Of a stretch of DNA of 64,000 bases, positions 26,201-34,916 are shown piece after piece. The DNA comes from Sphingomonas mollis (GTDB lineage: Bacteria; Pseudomonadota; Alphaproteobacteria; Sphingomonadales; Sphingomonadaceae), in NCBI RefSeq assembly GCF_016427505.1, contig NZ_JAELXS010000011.1, forward strand, positions 20,952-84,951, read 5' to 3'. The translations under genes were made by a program, and so were the position numbers. Each line of letters opens with the position of its first letter. Within the stretch, counting starts at the first letter, position 1. The notes below the pieces were generated by a model. The model was not told where the DNA came from, ran no database searches, and saw only the letters and a program-made list of their open reading frames with translations.

Positions 26201-27693
26201 CCCACCGCCAGTACCTCCGCCTGCGACCGGAAGTTCAGCGCGCAGCCGTGCAGGAACGTGGCGATCCGGCGTTCCGCGAAGAAGTCGACATCGTCGCGAG
26301 CGGCTTCGCTGACCGGCGGGAAGGCGCCGTATCCGGCCAGCAGGCAATGCCATGACAGATTGCCGAACTGGCTGACCTGTCCCTGCCGGGCCAGCTCGGC
26401 ACCCAGATCGCCCTTGCGGAACCATATGTCGAGCAGGTGCAACAGCGAATCCGGCAGCGCCATGTTGGCCGCATTGCGCCGCCAATACTCCGTGTCGGCC
26501 CGCGTGTTCAGCTTGTAATGCGCGACGATGTAATCGCGCACGCCATCGATCCGGGCGGTGATCGCCTCGTTGAAGGCGGGCCGGTGGCGATCGGTGAAGT
26601 CGCCCTGCGCGTAGTGGTTGATGAACAGCTCGACCGTGTTCAGCACCACATGCAGCGCGGTCGCCTCCAGCGGCTCGATGAAGCCCTGCGACAGGCCGAC
26701 CGCCAAACAATTGCGCTCCCAATGCCGCGCCAGTTGCCCGACCCGAAAGGTCAGATGCCGCGCCTCGCCCGCATCGCCGACGCCCAGATGACCCCGCAAT
26801 TCGGCCTCCGCCGCATCGGCGGACAGGCAGTCGCGGCTATAGACATATCCGTTGCCGAACCGGTGGCGCAGCGGGATCGTCCAGCACCAGCCATTCGACA
26901 TTGCGGTCGACACGGTTTCGACCGGCGGCGGCCGGTCCATCGCGGTCGGCATCACCACGGCGGCATCGTTGAACAGCATCGACGCATAGCTGTAGAACGG
27001 CACACCCAACGCCCGCTCCATCAGCAACCCGGCCAAACCGCTGCAATCGACGAAGATATCCGCCGCGATCTCCTCGCCCGTATCGGTGACGAGCGCGGCG
27101 ATGTCGCCGTTTTCGCTTCGCCGCGCGCCAACTACCCGCGCCGGTCGGTGGACCACGCCGCGCCCGACCGCCACCTCGCGCAGGAAATCGCCGAGCAGAC
27201 CGGCATCGAAGTGATAGCCATATTCCATGCGGAACGGGAAATGGGGCGGGGTGATCGGCGCCTTGTCTTCCGCCGCCAGCACACCACCCAGCAGGAAATC
27301 GTCAGGGCGCACCGGCACGTCGTATCCCAGCCGCCGGTTGCGGCAATTGAGGATGAACGCCTCTTCGGTGTGGACGTCCACCTGCGTGATGAACGGATGG
27401 CTGTAACCCCGCCACGGCGCCTGCGGGCTCCAGCCGTCGAAGCGGATGCCGACCTTGTACGTCGCCTGACACCGCGGCATCCAGTCCCGCTCGGCGATCC
27501 CGATGACCTCGAAGAACCGTTTCAGCGAGGGCGTCGATCCCTCGCCGACGCCGATCGTCGCGATGTCCGGCGCCTCGACCAGCGTGATGGTGCAGCCCGA
27601 TCCGGGTGCCAGCCACGCCTTCGCCATCAAATTGGCGGTGATCCAGCCTGCGGAGCCGCCGCCTAGTATGACAATGCGCCGCGGCGGCATCAC
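26197..27693 (-). CDS. Tryptophan-halogenase-family flavoprotein (second of pair)
   Basis: A 498-aa FAD-dependent enzyme of the tryptophan halogenase family. The flavin motif is GGGSAGW (11-17), followed by GVGEGSTPSL. The lysine that activates hypohalous acid in PrnA has a counterpart at Lys80 (TYKVGIRFDGW), and the family motif is present as GWCWTIPL. SQGFIEPLEATALH matches the region carrying the second catalytic residue. Its ATG overlaps the stop of the first halogenase-like gene by four bases. In this group such genes commonly accompany TonB receptors rather than biosynthetic clusters, so tryptophan need not be the substrate; some members may be oxidoreductases. Confidence 0.88.
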   Translation of the reverse strand: MMPPRRIVILGGGSAGWITANLMAKAWLAPGSGCTITLVEAPDIATIGVGEGSTPSLKRFFEVIGIAERDWMPRCQATYKVGIRFDGWSPQAPWRGYSHPFITQVDVHTEEAFILNCRNRRLGYDVPVRPDDFLLGGVLAAEDKAPITPPHFPFRMEYGYHFDAGLLGDFLREVAVGRGVVHRPARVVGARRSENGDIAALVTDTGEEIAADIFVDCSGLAGLLMERALGVPFYSYASMLFNDAAVVMPTAMDRPPPVETVSTAMSNGWCWTIPLRHRFGNGYVYSRDCLSADAAEAELRGHLGVGDAGEARHLTFRVGQLARHWERNCLAVGLSQGFIEPLEATALHVVLNTVELFINHYAQGDFTDRHRPAFNEAITARIDGVRDYIVAHYKLNTRADTEYWRRNAANMALPDSLLHLLDIWFRKGDLGAELARQGQVSQFGNLSWHCLLAGYGAFPPVSEAARDDVDFFAERRIATFLHGCALNFRSQAEVLAVG

Positions 27694-29186
27694 CCGGCCT
27701 GACCGCCGAACGCCTTCAGGAAAGTATCTTGGAGCGGCATATTGGCCACCGGCTCCCGCTTCATCGCGGCAAGCTGGCGCAACTGCGCCGCCAATTCGTC
27801 GTCGCCGGGTCCATCGGCCAGCGGATGATGAGCGGCGGGGACGATGCCCTGTCCCATCAGCACCTGCACCCAGGACGGCTCCATGAAGATGTCGAGCGGG
27901 TCCTGCGTCAGGATGCCGCTGCGGCGGAACAGATCGATCTTCGCGGCCAGCCGGTCCGGCACCGGCATCGCACGCAGATCGCGCCAGAACGCGGAATCGT
28001 CGCGCCGGGTGGCATGGTAGTGCAGGATGATGAAGTCGCGCACCGTCTCATATTCGATCTGCGACTGGCGGTTATATTCGGCCACCACCCGGTCATCGAT
28101 GCCGCCCTGCGGAAACAGGTGCAGCAACCGGACGATCGCCGACTGAATCAGATAGATGCTGGTCGATTCCAGCGGCTCCAGAAAGCCGCTTGACAGCCCG
28201 ACCGCGACGACGTTGCGGTCCCATTGCCGCCGCGCGCGGCCGGTGCGGAAAGGGATGATCCGCGGCTCGTCCAGCGCCTCGCCATCGAGATTGCCGAGCA
28301 GGATCGCCGCCGCCCGGTCGTCGCTGCAATGACGGCTGCTATAGACCAGACCGTTGCCGTTGCGGTGTTGCAGGGGGATGCGCCATTGCCACCCCGCCTC
28401 GTGCGCGATCGACCTTGTATAGGGCGCGGTCTGTTCGAACCGCGCGGACGGCACCGCCATCGCCCGGTCGCACGGCAGCCAATGGCCCCAATCCTCGTAG
28501 CCGACGTTCAGATGCCGCTGGATCAGCAACCCGCGCGATCCCGAGCAGTCGATGAACAGATCGCCCGCTACCTGACGGCCATCCCGCAGCGTCAGCGACG
28601 TGATGTCGCCCGTTTCGGGATCGCGCTGGGCATTATCGATCAGCCCCTCGGTCCGGACCACGCCCAGCCGCTCGCTGTACCGCCGCAGATACCGGCCATA
28701 GAGCGAGGAATCGAAATGATAGGCATAGGGCAGGGACCACGTCGGATCGTCGCCCTGGATCTTGGCGAACTTCCCCTCGCGCGCGCACAGATAGTTGAGG
28801 TCGAAGTCCCAATAATCGACATCCATCCCCGCCCGCCGCGCCCGCGTCCAGAAATGGTGGAACGAACAGAAGGCAAGGTTACGGCCCGCGCTGCCGAATG
28901 TGTGGTAATAGGATTCGCCGATTGCGCCCCAGTTATCGAACCGGATCGCCAGTTTGATCGTGGCCTTCGTCTCCCGCAGGAACTCGGCCTCGTCGATGCC
29001 CAGCACGGCGTTGACGTGCTGGATCGGCGGGATGGTCGCCTCGCCGACGCCGATGATGCCGATCTCGTCCGATTCGATCAGCTCGATCGACACCTGTTCA
29101 CCGATCACGCGGGCAATAAGCGCCGCCGCCATCCACCCGGCCGTGCCGCCACCGACGATGACGACCTTCTTGATCGCAGCCGCCAT
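27690..29186 (-). CDS. Tryptophan-halogenase-family flavoprotein (first of pair)
   Basis: A 498-aa paralogue of the preceding protein. It has GGGTAGW flavin motif (12-18), GVGEATIPPI, the catalytic-lysine counterpart Lys78 (TIKLAIRFDNW), the motif GWQWRIPL and SSGFLEPLESTSIYL. All residues needed for flavin-dependent halogenation seem kept. The pair is not a recent duplication, since the sequences differ widely outside motifs. The gene follows the TonB receptor by 74 bp, a spacer that contains a 10-bp hairpin, suggesting the receptor is made in excess over the enzymes. Confidence 0.88.
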   Translation of the reverse strand: MAAAIKKVVIVGGGTAGWMAAALIARVIGEQVSIELIESDEIGIIGVGEATIPPIQHVNAVLGIDEAEFLRETKATIKLAIRFDNWGAIGESYYHTFGSAGRNLAFCSFHHFWTRARRAGMDVDYWDFDLNYLCAREGKFAKIQGDDPTWSLPYAYHFDSSLYGRYLRRYSERLGVVRTEGLIDNAQRDPETGDITSLTLRDGRQVAGDLFIDCSGSRGLLIQRHLNVGYEDWGHWLPCDRAMAVPSARFEQTAPYTRSIAHEAGWQWRIPLQHRNGNGLVYSSRHCSDDRAAAILLGNLDGEALDEPRIIPFRTGRARRQWDRNVVAVGLSSGFLEPLESTSIYLIQSAIVRLLHLFPQGGIDDRVVAEYNRQSQIEYETVRDFIILHYHATRRDDSAFWRDLRAMPVPDRLAAKIDLFRRSGILTQDPLDIFMEPSWVQVLMGQGIVPAAHHPLADGPGDDELAAQLRQLAAMKREPVANMPLQDTFLKAFGGQAG

Positions 29187-29218
29187 CCTTGCCTCTCCCG
29201 ACGTTCGTTACCCGAATA

Positions 29219-29244
29219 CCCCCGCCGGCGATGACCGGCGAGGG
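29219..29244 (-). promoter_or_regulatory. Intercistronic hairpin between receptor and halogenase-like genes
   Basis: Ten-base arms (29219-29228 and 29235-29244, one G-U pair) close a six-base loop. There is no T tract, so it is more likely an RNA-stabilising or attenuating hairpin than a full terminator. Confidence 0.45.
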
Positions 29245-29260
29245 TGTTTCGGGCGAGGCT

Positions 29261-32140
29261 TCAGAAGATCGCGTAGGTCAGGTTGAGCAGGAAGTTCCGG
29301 CCAAACGTCTCGTTGCGGGTCGTCAGGCCGCTGGCCGTGTCGGTATAGGTGTCCTTCTCGTTGGTGATGTTCTGCGCCTGGATCGAGATGCGCAGGCGGT
29401 CGAGGTAATTCACGCCGATCCCGGCGAAGTCATAACCGATCTGCGCATCGACCAGCGTCTGGCCGGAGCGGTTGACGGCGGCGATGCTGTTGCTGCCACC
29501 GCGATCCTCCGACTGCCACTTCGACCGCTTGTTGGCCGACAGCCGTGCGGAGAAGCCGTACTTCTCGAAATACGCCGTTCCCTGGAAGACGCGCGCGGAT
29601 AGACCGGGAATGCGCGATCCATCGTCCAGCTTGCCCTTGGTGAAGGCGGCGCCACCGGTCACGCCGAAACCGTCGAGCGCACCGATGAAGCGGCGGAACG
29701 GCAACGACGCCTGCAACTCGATACCCTTCACGCTGCCCTTCAGCCCGCCGACATAGGTGGTGTTGACGCCCTGGAACGTCGCCGGGGTGTACACGGTCAG
29801 ACCGTCACTGCTGACCGCCTGATGGTATCCGGGGATGTAGAACGGCGTGAAATCACGCAGCGTCGTGGTCTGCACGTTCCAGTTGCGCAGATCCTTGTAG
29901 AATGCCGACGCCGAGATGAAGCCGTCGCTGGCGAAGTAATATTCGTAACTCAGATCGGCCTGATTCGCCTCGTACGGCCGCAGCTCGGCATTGCCCGACC
30001 GCGACGTCCACGGCCCCAGCGTGGGGTTGGAATTGGTGACGTTCGCCACGTTGTTGGAGAACTTCACCGACGAACCCGGATTCAGGAAGTCGATGCGCGG
30101 CCGGCTGACCACCTTCGCCAGGGCGAAGCGCACCGTATGACCATCGCCCATGTCGAAGTTCAGGTTCATGCTCGGCAGGACGCGGGTGTATTTGGCGCCG
30201 TCGGATACCGGCGTCGCCTGCACCCGCAGATTCGAGACGACCAGGGCATTGAAGCCCGACGCCTGCTGATCGGTGAACAGGCCCTGCACGCCGATATTGC
30301 CGAACATGCGGATGCTGCCCAGCTCCGATTCGAAGTCCGCCTTGATCGACGGCTGCCACACCTTCTCGTGGATCGAATAGGTGTCACCCAGACGATCCGG
30401 TTCCAGCGAGCCGGCATCCCAGCGGCGATAGAAATCGCTGTTGATGAGGCCGAGCGCATCATAGGCGACCACGTTGCCCAGCCCCACCCAACCGAGATCG
30501 GCGACGCCGCGCCGCGCATCCTCCGGCACCGGACCGTCCGACGGATAGGTCTGGGCGGTCAGGAAAAAGCCCTGGTTGACCTTGGACTTCTTGTGGTTCG
30601 AGTAGCGGACGGCGACGTTGATCGACTTCAGGAAACTGTCCTCGAACCGGTAGTTCGCGTCCAGCCGTACCGAGTTCAGATATTCGTCGAACCGGGCGGT
30701 GTTGACGAAGCCGTCCTGCGCCTGCGCAAAGCCGATGCCTGCGGCCCGTGCCGCCGGCGTGTTCAGTTCGGTGATCGGCGCCAGACTGCCACCCCATGAC
30801 TGCGGACCGGCCAGCTTCACGATCGCATAATCGTCGAACGTCTGGCTGTTGTTCGAGAACATCAGCCCCTTGTCGGTATAGGTCCACGTCCGGAGGTTGT
30901 TCGGTCCCTGCGTCGCGAGGCCGGCGCGGCCCAGGCCGGCATAACTCTCGGCGCGAGTGTCGCGCTTGGTGCTTTCCGACCGCGAGACGTCGAGCGTCAG
31001 GTCGAGGTTCGACGTCGCCTTGTACACGATATTGCCGCCGAAAACCTTCAGGTCGCCCTTCTTGTCGAGCGGATCGGTGCGGATCACCGAGTTGAAGCCG
31101 GTGGTCCGGGCCGAGGTGACCGTGGTGTCGTTGGCGCTGAGGACGGTGCTGCCATTCGACGCGATCGGCAGCGCCTCGATGAACCCGCGCGAGATGCCCT
31201 GATCCTTGAAATTGATGTACAGTGCATCGAACGTCGCGGTGAACTGATCGGTCGGCTGATACTGGATGACGCCGGCCAGCGTGTCACGCTTCAGCACGCG
31301 CGACCGCGACGAGATGTCGATGCCCTGCGGCACGTACTTACCCGCATTCGGACCCGACGTGATCGCGCCCTGATCGTAGCCCCAGACGCTGAAATAATTG
31401 TCCTGCACCGGTGACGATGTCGTCGCGGCGGTTAGCGCGATGCCGATCGTGTCGTCGGCGAACTTGTCGGTATACGACAGCGCGAAGCGATAGCCGGTGT
31501 CCTTGAAGTCGGGGTTCTTCGACTTCATGCCGTTCTGTTCGAGCGTGGCGTTGGCGATCAGCGCGGGCTTGCGTTCCAGCGGACGCACCGTGCGGATATC
31601 GACGGTGCCACCGATGCCCATCGCGGTCAGCGCGGCGTCGGGCGTTTTGTAGACAACGGCGGCGCCGACGATCTCGGCGGGGTACAGATCGTATTCGACG
31701 CCGCGGTTATCACCGATGCCGATCAGTTCGCGCCCGTTCAGCGTAGTGCCGACAAAGTCTTCGCGGAAGCCGCGAACCGAAATGCCGCTGATCCGGCCGG
31801 AACGACGCTCGCCGGCCAGACCGGCCAGACGACCCAGCGAATCGGCAACGCTCGATTGCGGCAATTTGCCGATATCTTCTGCCGAGATCGCCTCGACGAC
31901 CGAACTGTTGTTCCGCTTCAAGGATTGCGCGCGTTCAAGACTGGCGCGCAGGCCGGTGACGACGATGTCCTGGTCCGCGCCCGGGTCCTGTTCGCCCACC
32001 GGCGTCTGCGTTGCTTCGGCGGTGGGATCTACGGGCGGTACGACCGTCCCCGTCTGGACTTCCTGCGCGAACACCGGCGTCGCGGCCATCAAGGCCAGTA
32101 CCGCCGTCGAACATGCAAGTTTGTTTACCGTATCCTTCAT
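29261..32140 (-). CDS. TonB-dependent outer-membrane receptor (carbohydrate-type)
   Basis: A 959-aa receptor. Signal peptide (MKDTVNKLACSTAVLALMAATPVFAQ), a TonB-box-like DIVVTG, a plug domain with SVVEAISAEDIGKLPQSSVADSLGRLAG and ISVRGFREDFVGTTLNGREL, and a long barrel ending in an aromatic residue (NLTYAIF). The 'SSVVEAISAEDIGKLPD/QSSVADSL' form is typical of the large receptors used for oligosaccharide uptake in Sphingomonadaceae, Caulobacter and Xanthomonas. I start at 32140, where GGGGAGGGGA precedes the ATG. It leads an operon with two tryptophan-halogenase-like genes and is divergent from the GH-A-like lipoprotein gene, so the ligand may be a glycan or a modified aromatic glycoside. 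Confidence 0.93.
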   Translation of the reverse strand: MKDTVNKLACSTAVLALMAATPVFAQEVQTGTVVPPVDPTAEATQTPVGEQDPGADQDIVVTGLRASLERAQSLKRNNSSVVEAISAEDIGKLPQSSVADSLGRLAGLAGERRSGRISGISVRGFREDFVGTTLNGRELIGIGDNRGVEYDLYPAEIVGAAVVYKTPDAALTAMGIGGTVDIRTVRPLERKPALIANATLEQNGMKSKNPDFKDTGYRFALSYTDKFADDTIGIALTAATTSSPVQDNYFSVWGYDQGAITSGPNAGKYVPQGIDISSRSRVLKRDTLAGVIQYQPTDQFTATFDALYINFKDQGISRGFIEALPIASNGSTVLSANDTTVTSARTTGFNSVIRTDPLDKKGDLKVFGGNIVYKATSNLDLTLDVSRSESTKRDTRAESYAGLGRAGLATQGPNNLRTWTYTDKGLMFSNNSQTFDDYAIVKLAGPQSWGGSLAPITELNTPAARAAGIGFAQAQDGFVNTARFDEYLNSVRLDANYRFEDSFLKSINVAVRYSNHKKSKVNQGFFLTAQTYPSDGPVPEDARRGVADLGWVGLGNVVAYDALGLINSDFYRRWDAGSLEPDRLGDTYSIHEKVWQPSIKADFESELGSIRMFGNIGVQGLFTDQQASGFNALVVSNLRVQATPVSDGAKYTRVLPSMNLNFDMGDGHTVRFALAKVVSRPRIDFLNPGSSVKFSNNVANVTNSNPTLGPWTSRSGNAELRPYEANQADLSYEYYFASDGFISASAFYKDLRNWNVQTTTLRDFTPFYIPGYHQAVSSDGLTVYTPATFQGVNTTYVGGLKGSVKGIELQASLPFRRFIGALDGFGVTGGAAFTKGKLDDGSRIPGLSARVFQGTAYFEKYGFSARLSANKRSKWQSEDRGGSNSIAAVNRSGQTLVDAQIGYDFAGIGVNYLDRLRISIQAQNITNEKDTYTDTASGLTTRNETFGRNFLLNLTYAIF

Positions 32141-32522
32141 GGAAATCCCCTCCCCAGAATTGTCTACCGCGGCCCTGATTCCGGCGGTGCATCCTGTCTC
32201 TTGTGTCATATGAAAACCGGCAATCGATTGCAATTATGCATACGAATACGTGCCTATTGCGATCCTTGTCCGGGCGATCGATCGATCTTCGGCCCAACGG
32301 TTATCCGTCGTTTTGGTTGAAGATGCGGGCGGCGCACCCGGCGCCCGCAGCAACTATTGATATTTGTTATCTCTGTTCCTGAACATAAACCACCGACGTG
32401 CGGCACATGCTGCCGAATAGGTTGCTTTCCTGCAAGTACCGTCTGTCCAAAAGTCAGGTGAAGTTAACCGTCCGAAAAGGACTCGGCGATATTCTCCAAT
32501 TATCAGTTGGTTGGAGTTTCAG
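32141..32522. other. Divergent promoter region between TonB receptor and GH-A-like gene
   Basis: A 382-bp gap without a credible gene. It contains the GCAATCGATTGC palindrome at 32220-32231 and, at about 32324-32349, an eight-base inverted repeat TGCGGGCG/CGCCCGCA around a ten-base loop. The part nearest the GH-A-like gene is moderately AT-rich. Promoters for both directions must lie here. Confidence 0.6.
32220..32231. promoter_or_regulatory. LacI-type operator candidate upstream of the TonB receptor
   Basis: GCAATCGATTGC is a perfect 12-base palindrome with a central CG, the form preferred by LacI-family regulators. It lies 80 bp upstream of the receptor start codon. No LacI gene is in the window. 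Confidence 0.35.
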
Positions 32523-34208
32523 ATGGTTCGCCCCCGCAACGATGTGTCGGTCACACATCCGGTCCGCAAACGCCGGCAGTTCGCGTTGATGACCAGTGCG
32601 CTGTCGGGAATGTTGCTGCTCAGTGCTTGCGGTGGAGCAAGCGGCGGTGCCGTCGAATCCGCGCCGGTCACCGTCGTGCCGGCCGGAACATCGACACCGG
32701 TCCCCGCCGCCACCCCGACACCGACGGCAACGCCGACCGCCACACCCACGTCCGTCGCCACCCAGCCGGTCGGCGCCCCATCGGCCCGCGACCGGCTGGG
32801 CATCAATGTCGTCGGCGTCAGCTATTATGGCGGGGAACCGACCTTCGCCAACCAGTTGTTCGGCCTTCGCTGGCTGGTGCCATCGGCCGGCTGGGGCGGG
32901 ATCAGCTACGATCGGCTGCGTGCCGACGGCTTCCCCAAGGTGGTCGACGGTTCGGCGGCCGCGCCGGGTGTCGTCTCGATCCTCAATCCCCCGGCCGAAG
33001 CCAAGACGACGGCCACGGCCGTCACGCGCTGCACCTGGCAGGGGACGGGCAGCGTCGGCGTCGGCGGCTATCCCAAGGATCAGCGGTCGGGCGACCATTT
33101 GCTCGAATTCCGGTGGGTGCAGGCGATCAACGACGACAACCGCGTCTGGTTCGAAATCAGCAAGTCGGATGCGTCAGATCCGATCCGCGCGGTCGATTGC
33201 CGCCTGACCACCGAATCCACGAACGCCTATTTTTCGCCGTCCCTGCTGGCGCATCTGAAGCCGTTCGGCCTGTTGCGCTTCCTCGACATGTCGGCCGCCA
33301 ATAGCAACCCCGGTTCGGTGACATGGTCGGCGCGCAGCCTGCCGGGTGATCTGGTCCAGCGCGGCACCGATGGCATGGCGATCGAAAACATGCTGGCGCT
33401 GGCCAACGCCAACGGTTCCAGCCCATGGTTCACCGTGCCATGGAACGCCGATGCGGACTACCATCGCCGCATGGCGCAACTGGTCCATGATACGTTGCCC
33501 GCGGGTCGCCCGGTCTATGTCGAAATCTCGAACGAGGTCTGGAACTATTCGTTCGGGCAGGCGGGTCAGGCTGAACGCGAAGGTCTGGATCGCAAGCTGT
33601 CCGACAATCGCTTTCAGGCGAACATCTATCGCTATGCGCAGAAGATCACCGAGGTGATGCCGATCTGGACGGAAGTCTTCAAGGATCGCCCCGGGGATCT
33701 GGTCCGCGTCGCGGCGACGCAGGCGGACAATGCATGGGTGGGGGCGAACATCTTCGAATGGAACAACGGTGCCGCGGTCTCGCAGGTCGATGCCATCGCC
33801 ATCGCACCCTATTTCAAGATCGATACGGGCCAGCTGACCGGTGACAACGATGCCAATATGACGGCGCTCGCCGCCGAAGCGAAGCGCCAGGTCGCGGTCA
33901 AGTCGGCCGAATACAAGGCGCTGGCGAACAAATGGGGCAAGCGTCTGGTGGCGTATGAGGGCGGGCAGCATCAGATCGATCCCGACAATCAGGCCCGGCT
34001 GACGACGATGAACCGCGATCCCCGGATGCAGTACATCTACAAACAATATCTGACCGACTGGAACGCGCTGACCGGCGATGTCTTCACGCTGTATAACGCG
34101 ACCGGGCCGATCAGCCGCTATGGTGCCTGGGGCCTGCGTGAATATTCCGGCCAGCCGCTCAGTGCCACGCCGAAGCTGCGCGGCGTACTGGAATTCGCAG
34201 GCTATTGA
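32523..34208 (+). CDS. Clan GH-A-like exported lipoprotein (tandem copy A)
   Basis: A 561-aa lipoprotein. Signal peptide ends in LLLSACGG with Cys36 as the lipidation site, followed by a Thr/Pro-rich linker (about 55-90, TPTPTATPTA units) and a globular domain from SARDRLGINVVGVSYYGGEP. Residues VEISNEVWNYSF hold an Asn337-Glu338 pair as expected of the acid/base in clan GH-A glycosidases, and VAYEGGQHQ holds Glu479 as the possible nucleophile. The fold assignment rests on those motifs; I cannot name a GH family. GGAG lies seven bases before ATG 32523. A close paralogue follows in tandem at 34917. Surface display by lipid plus flexible linker suits a polymer-binding or polymer-cutting enzyme. 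Confidence 0.75.
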   Translation: MVRPRNDVSVTHPVRKRRQFALMTSALSGMLLLSACGGASGGAVESAPVTVVPAGTSTPVPAATPTPTATPTATPTSVATQPVGAPSARDRLGINVVGVSYYGGEPTFANQLFGLRWLVPSAGWGGISYDRLRADGFPKVVDGSAAAPGVVSILNPPAEAKTTATAVTRCTWQGTGSVGVGGYPKDQRSGDHLLEFRWVQAINDDNRVWFEISKSDASDPIRAVDCRLTTESTNAYFSPSLLAHLKPFGLLRFLDMSAANSNPGSVTWSARSLPGDLVQRGTDGMAIENMLALANANGSSPWFTVPWNADADYHRRMAQLVHDTLPAGRPVYVEISNEVWNYSFGQAGQAEREGLDRKLSDNRFQANIYRYAQKITEVMPIWTEVFKDRPGDLVRVAATQADNAWVGANIFEWNNGAAVSQVDAIAIAPYFKIDTGQLTGDNDANMTALAAEAKRQVAVKSAEYKALANKWGKRLVAYEGGQHQIDPDNQARLTTMNRDPRMQYIYKQYLTDWNALTGDVFTLYNATGPISRYGAWGLREYSGQPLSATPKLRGVLEFAGY

Positions 34209-34916
34209 AGACTTGCCCATGATCCCGATCCATAGGCGGATCGGGATCGGGATCGACGATGGGCGACCGATCGACGGCGGGGCCATCCCCGCCGCGCCGT
34301 CGGGCCGGCAGGAAATTTCGATCGTACGACGACGCCAAGGCCGCCGAATCACGCAGGCGGCCCCAAGTCCTTGTCTTGCGCATCGCGCGATCCTCGGAAC
34401 TCCATGCGGTCGACCGAACCGCGGGCAGAGCGATCCGAACGGATGGCTACCTAATAAAAGATAAGAACTCTTGTCCCATCAACATGGGATCGAGCGGAAA
34501 AGACGCGTTCCATCACAATTCCGTCACACCCGGCGTGGCCGAAACTTGGAGGAATTTATCGATGACACTTAATATCAAAGCCAAACTGTGCCGTTGGTGC
34601 GTCCAGTTGCCTTCCCCAGGGAGTTTCATATCCAAATATTGTGATACGAGGCCAATCAGGGCTGAAACGGTCCAATCATCAAATGGAGCAGGATTTTTAC
34701 TCGATGTAGGAAAATCCGCGTCCAGTTAACAAAAATAAACTATTTATGAGAACAGATAGTTCAATCTGCTCATATAGAAACATTATTCAGTGAAGAGCGA
34801 TGAGAGAACGAAATAAAGAGTTAGTAATGTAACTTTACAATGACAAGCGATACCAAATCGCGCCGTTTATTCTTATCGTTTAGATCCATAAATATTCCTT
34901 TTGGAGTTCATAGTAC
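34209..34916. other. 708-bp gap between tandem GH-A-like genes, AT-rich in its second half
   Basis: No gene is supported. The first part keeps local GC content and has a hairpin at 34221-34248. From about 34440 the composition changes sharply: positions 34741-34860 contain 39 G or C in 120 bases, against roughly two thirds elsewhere. Short open frames here lack ribosome-binding sites or coding character. It directly precedes the copy B start and presumably carries its promoter. Confidence 0.6.
34221..34248 (+). terminator. Hairpin after GH-A-like copy A
   Basis: A perfect 11-base inverted repeat (34221-34231 and 34238-34248) with six-base loop begins 12 bases after the stop codon. No T tract follows, so termination efficiency is doubtful. 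Confidence 0.5.

Noticed and set aside
34259..34729. 156-codon frame in the gap between the GH-A-like genes
   Set aside because: No ribosome-binding site, codon use unlike neighbours, crosses the composition change, and no recognisable protein features.
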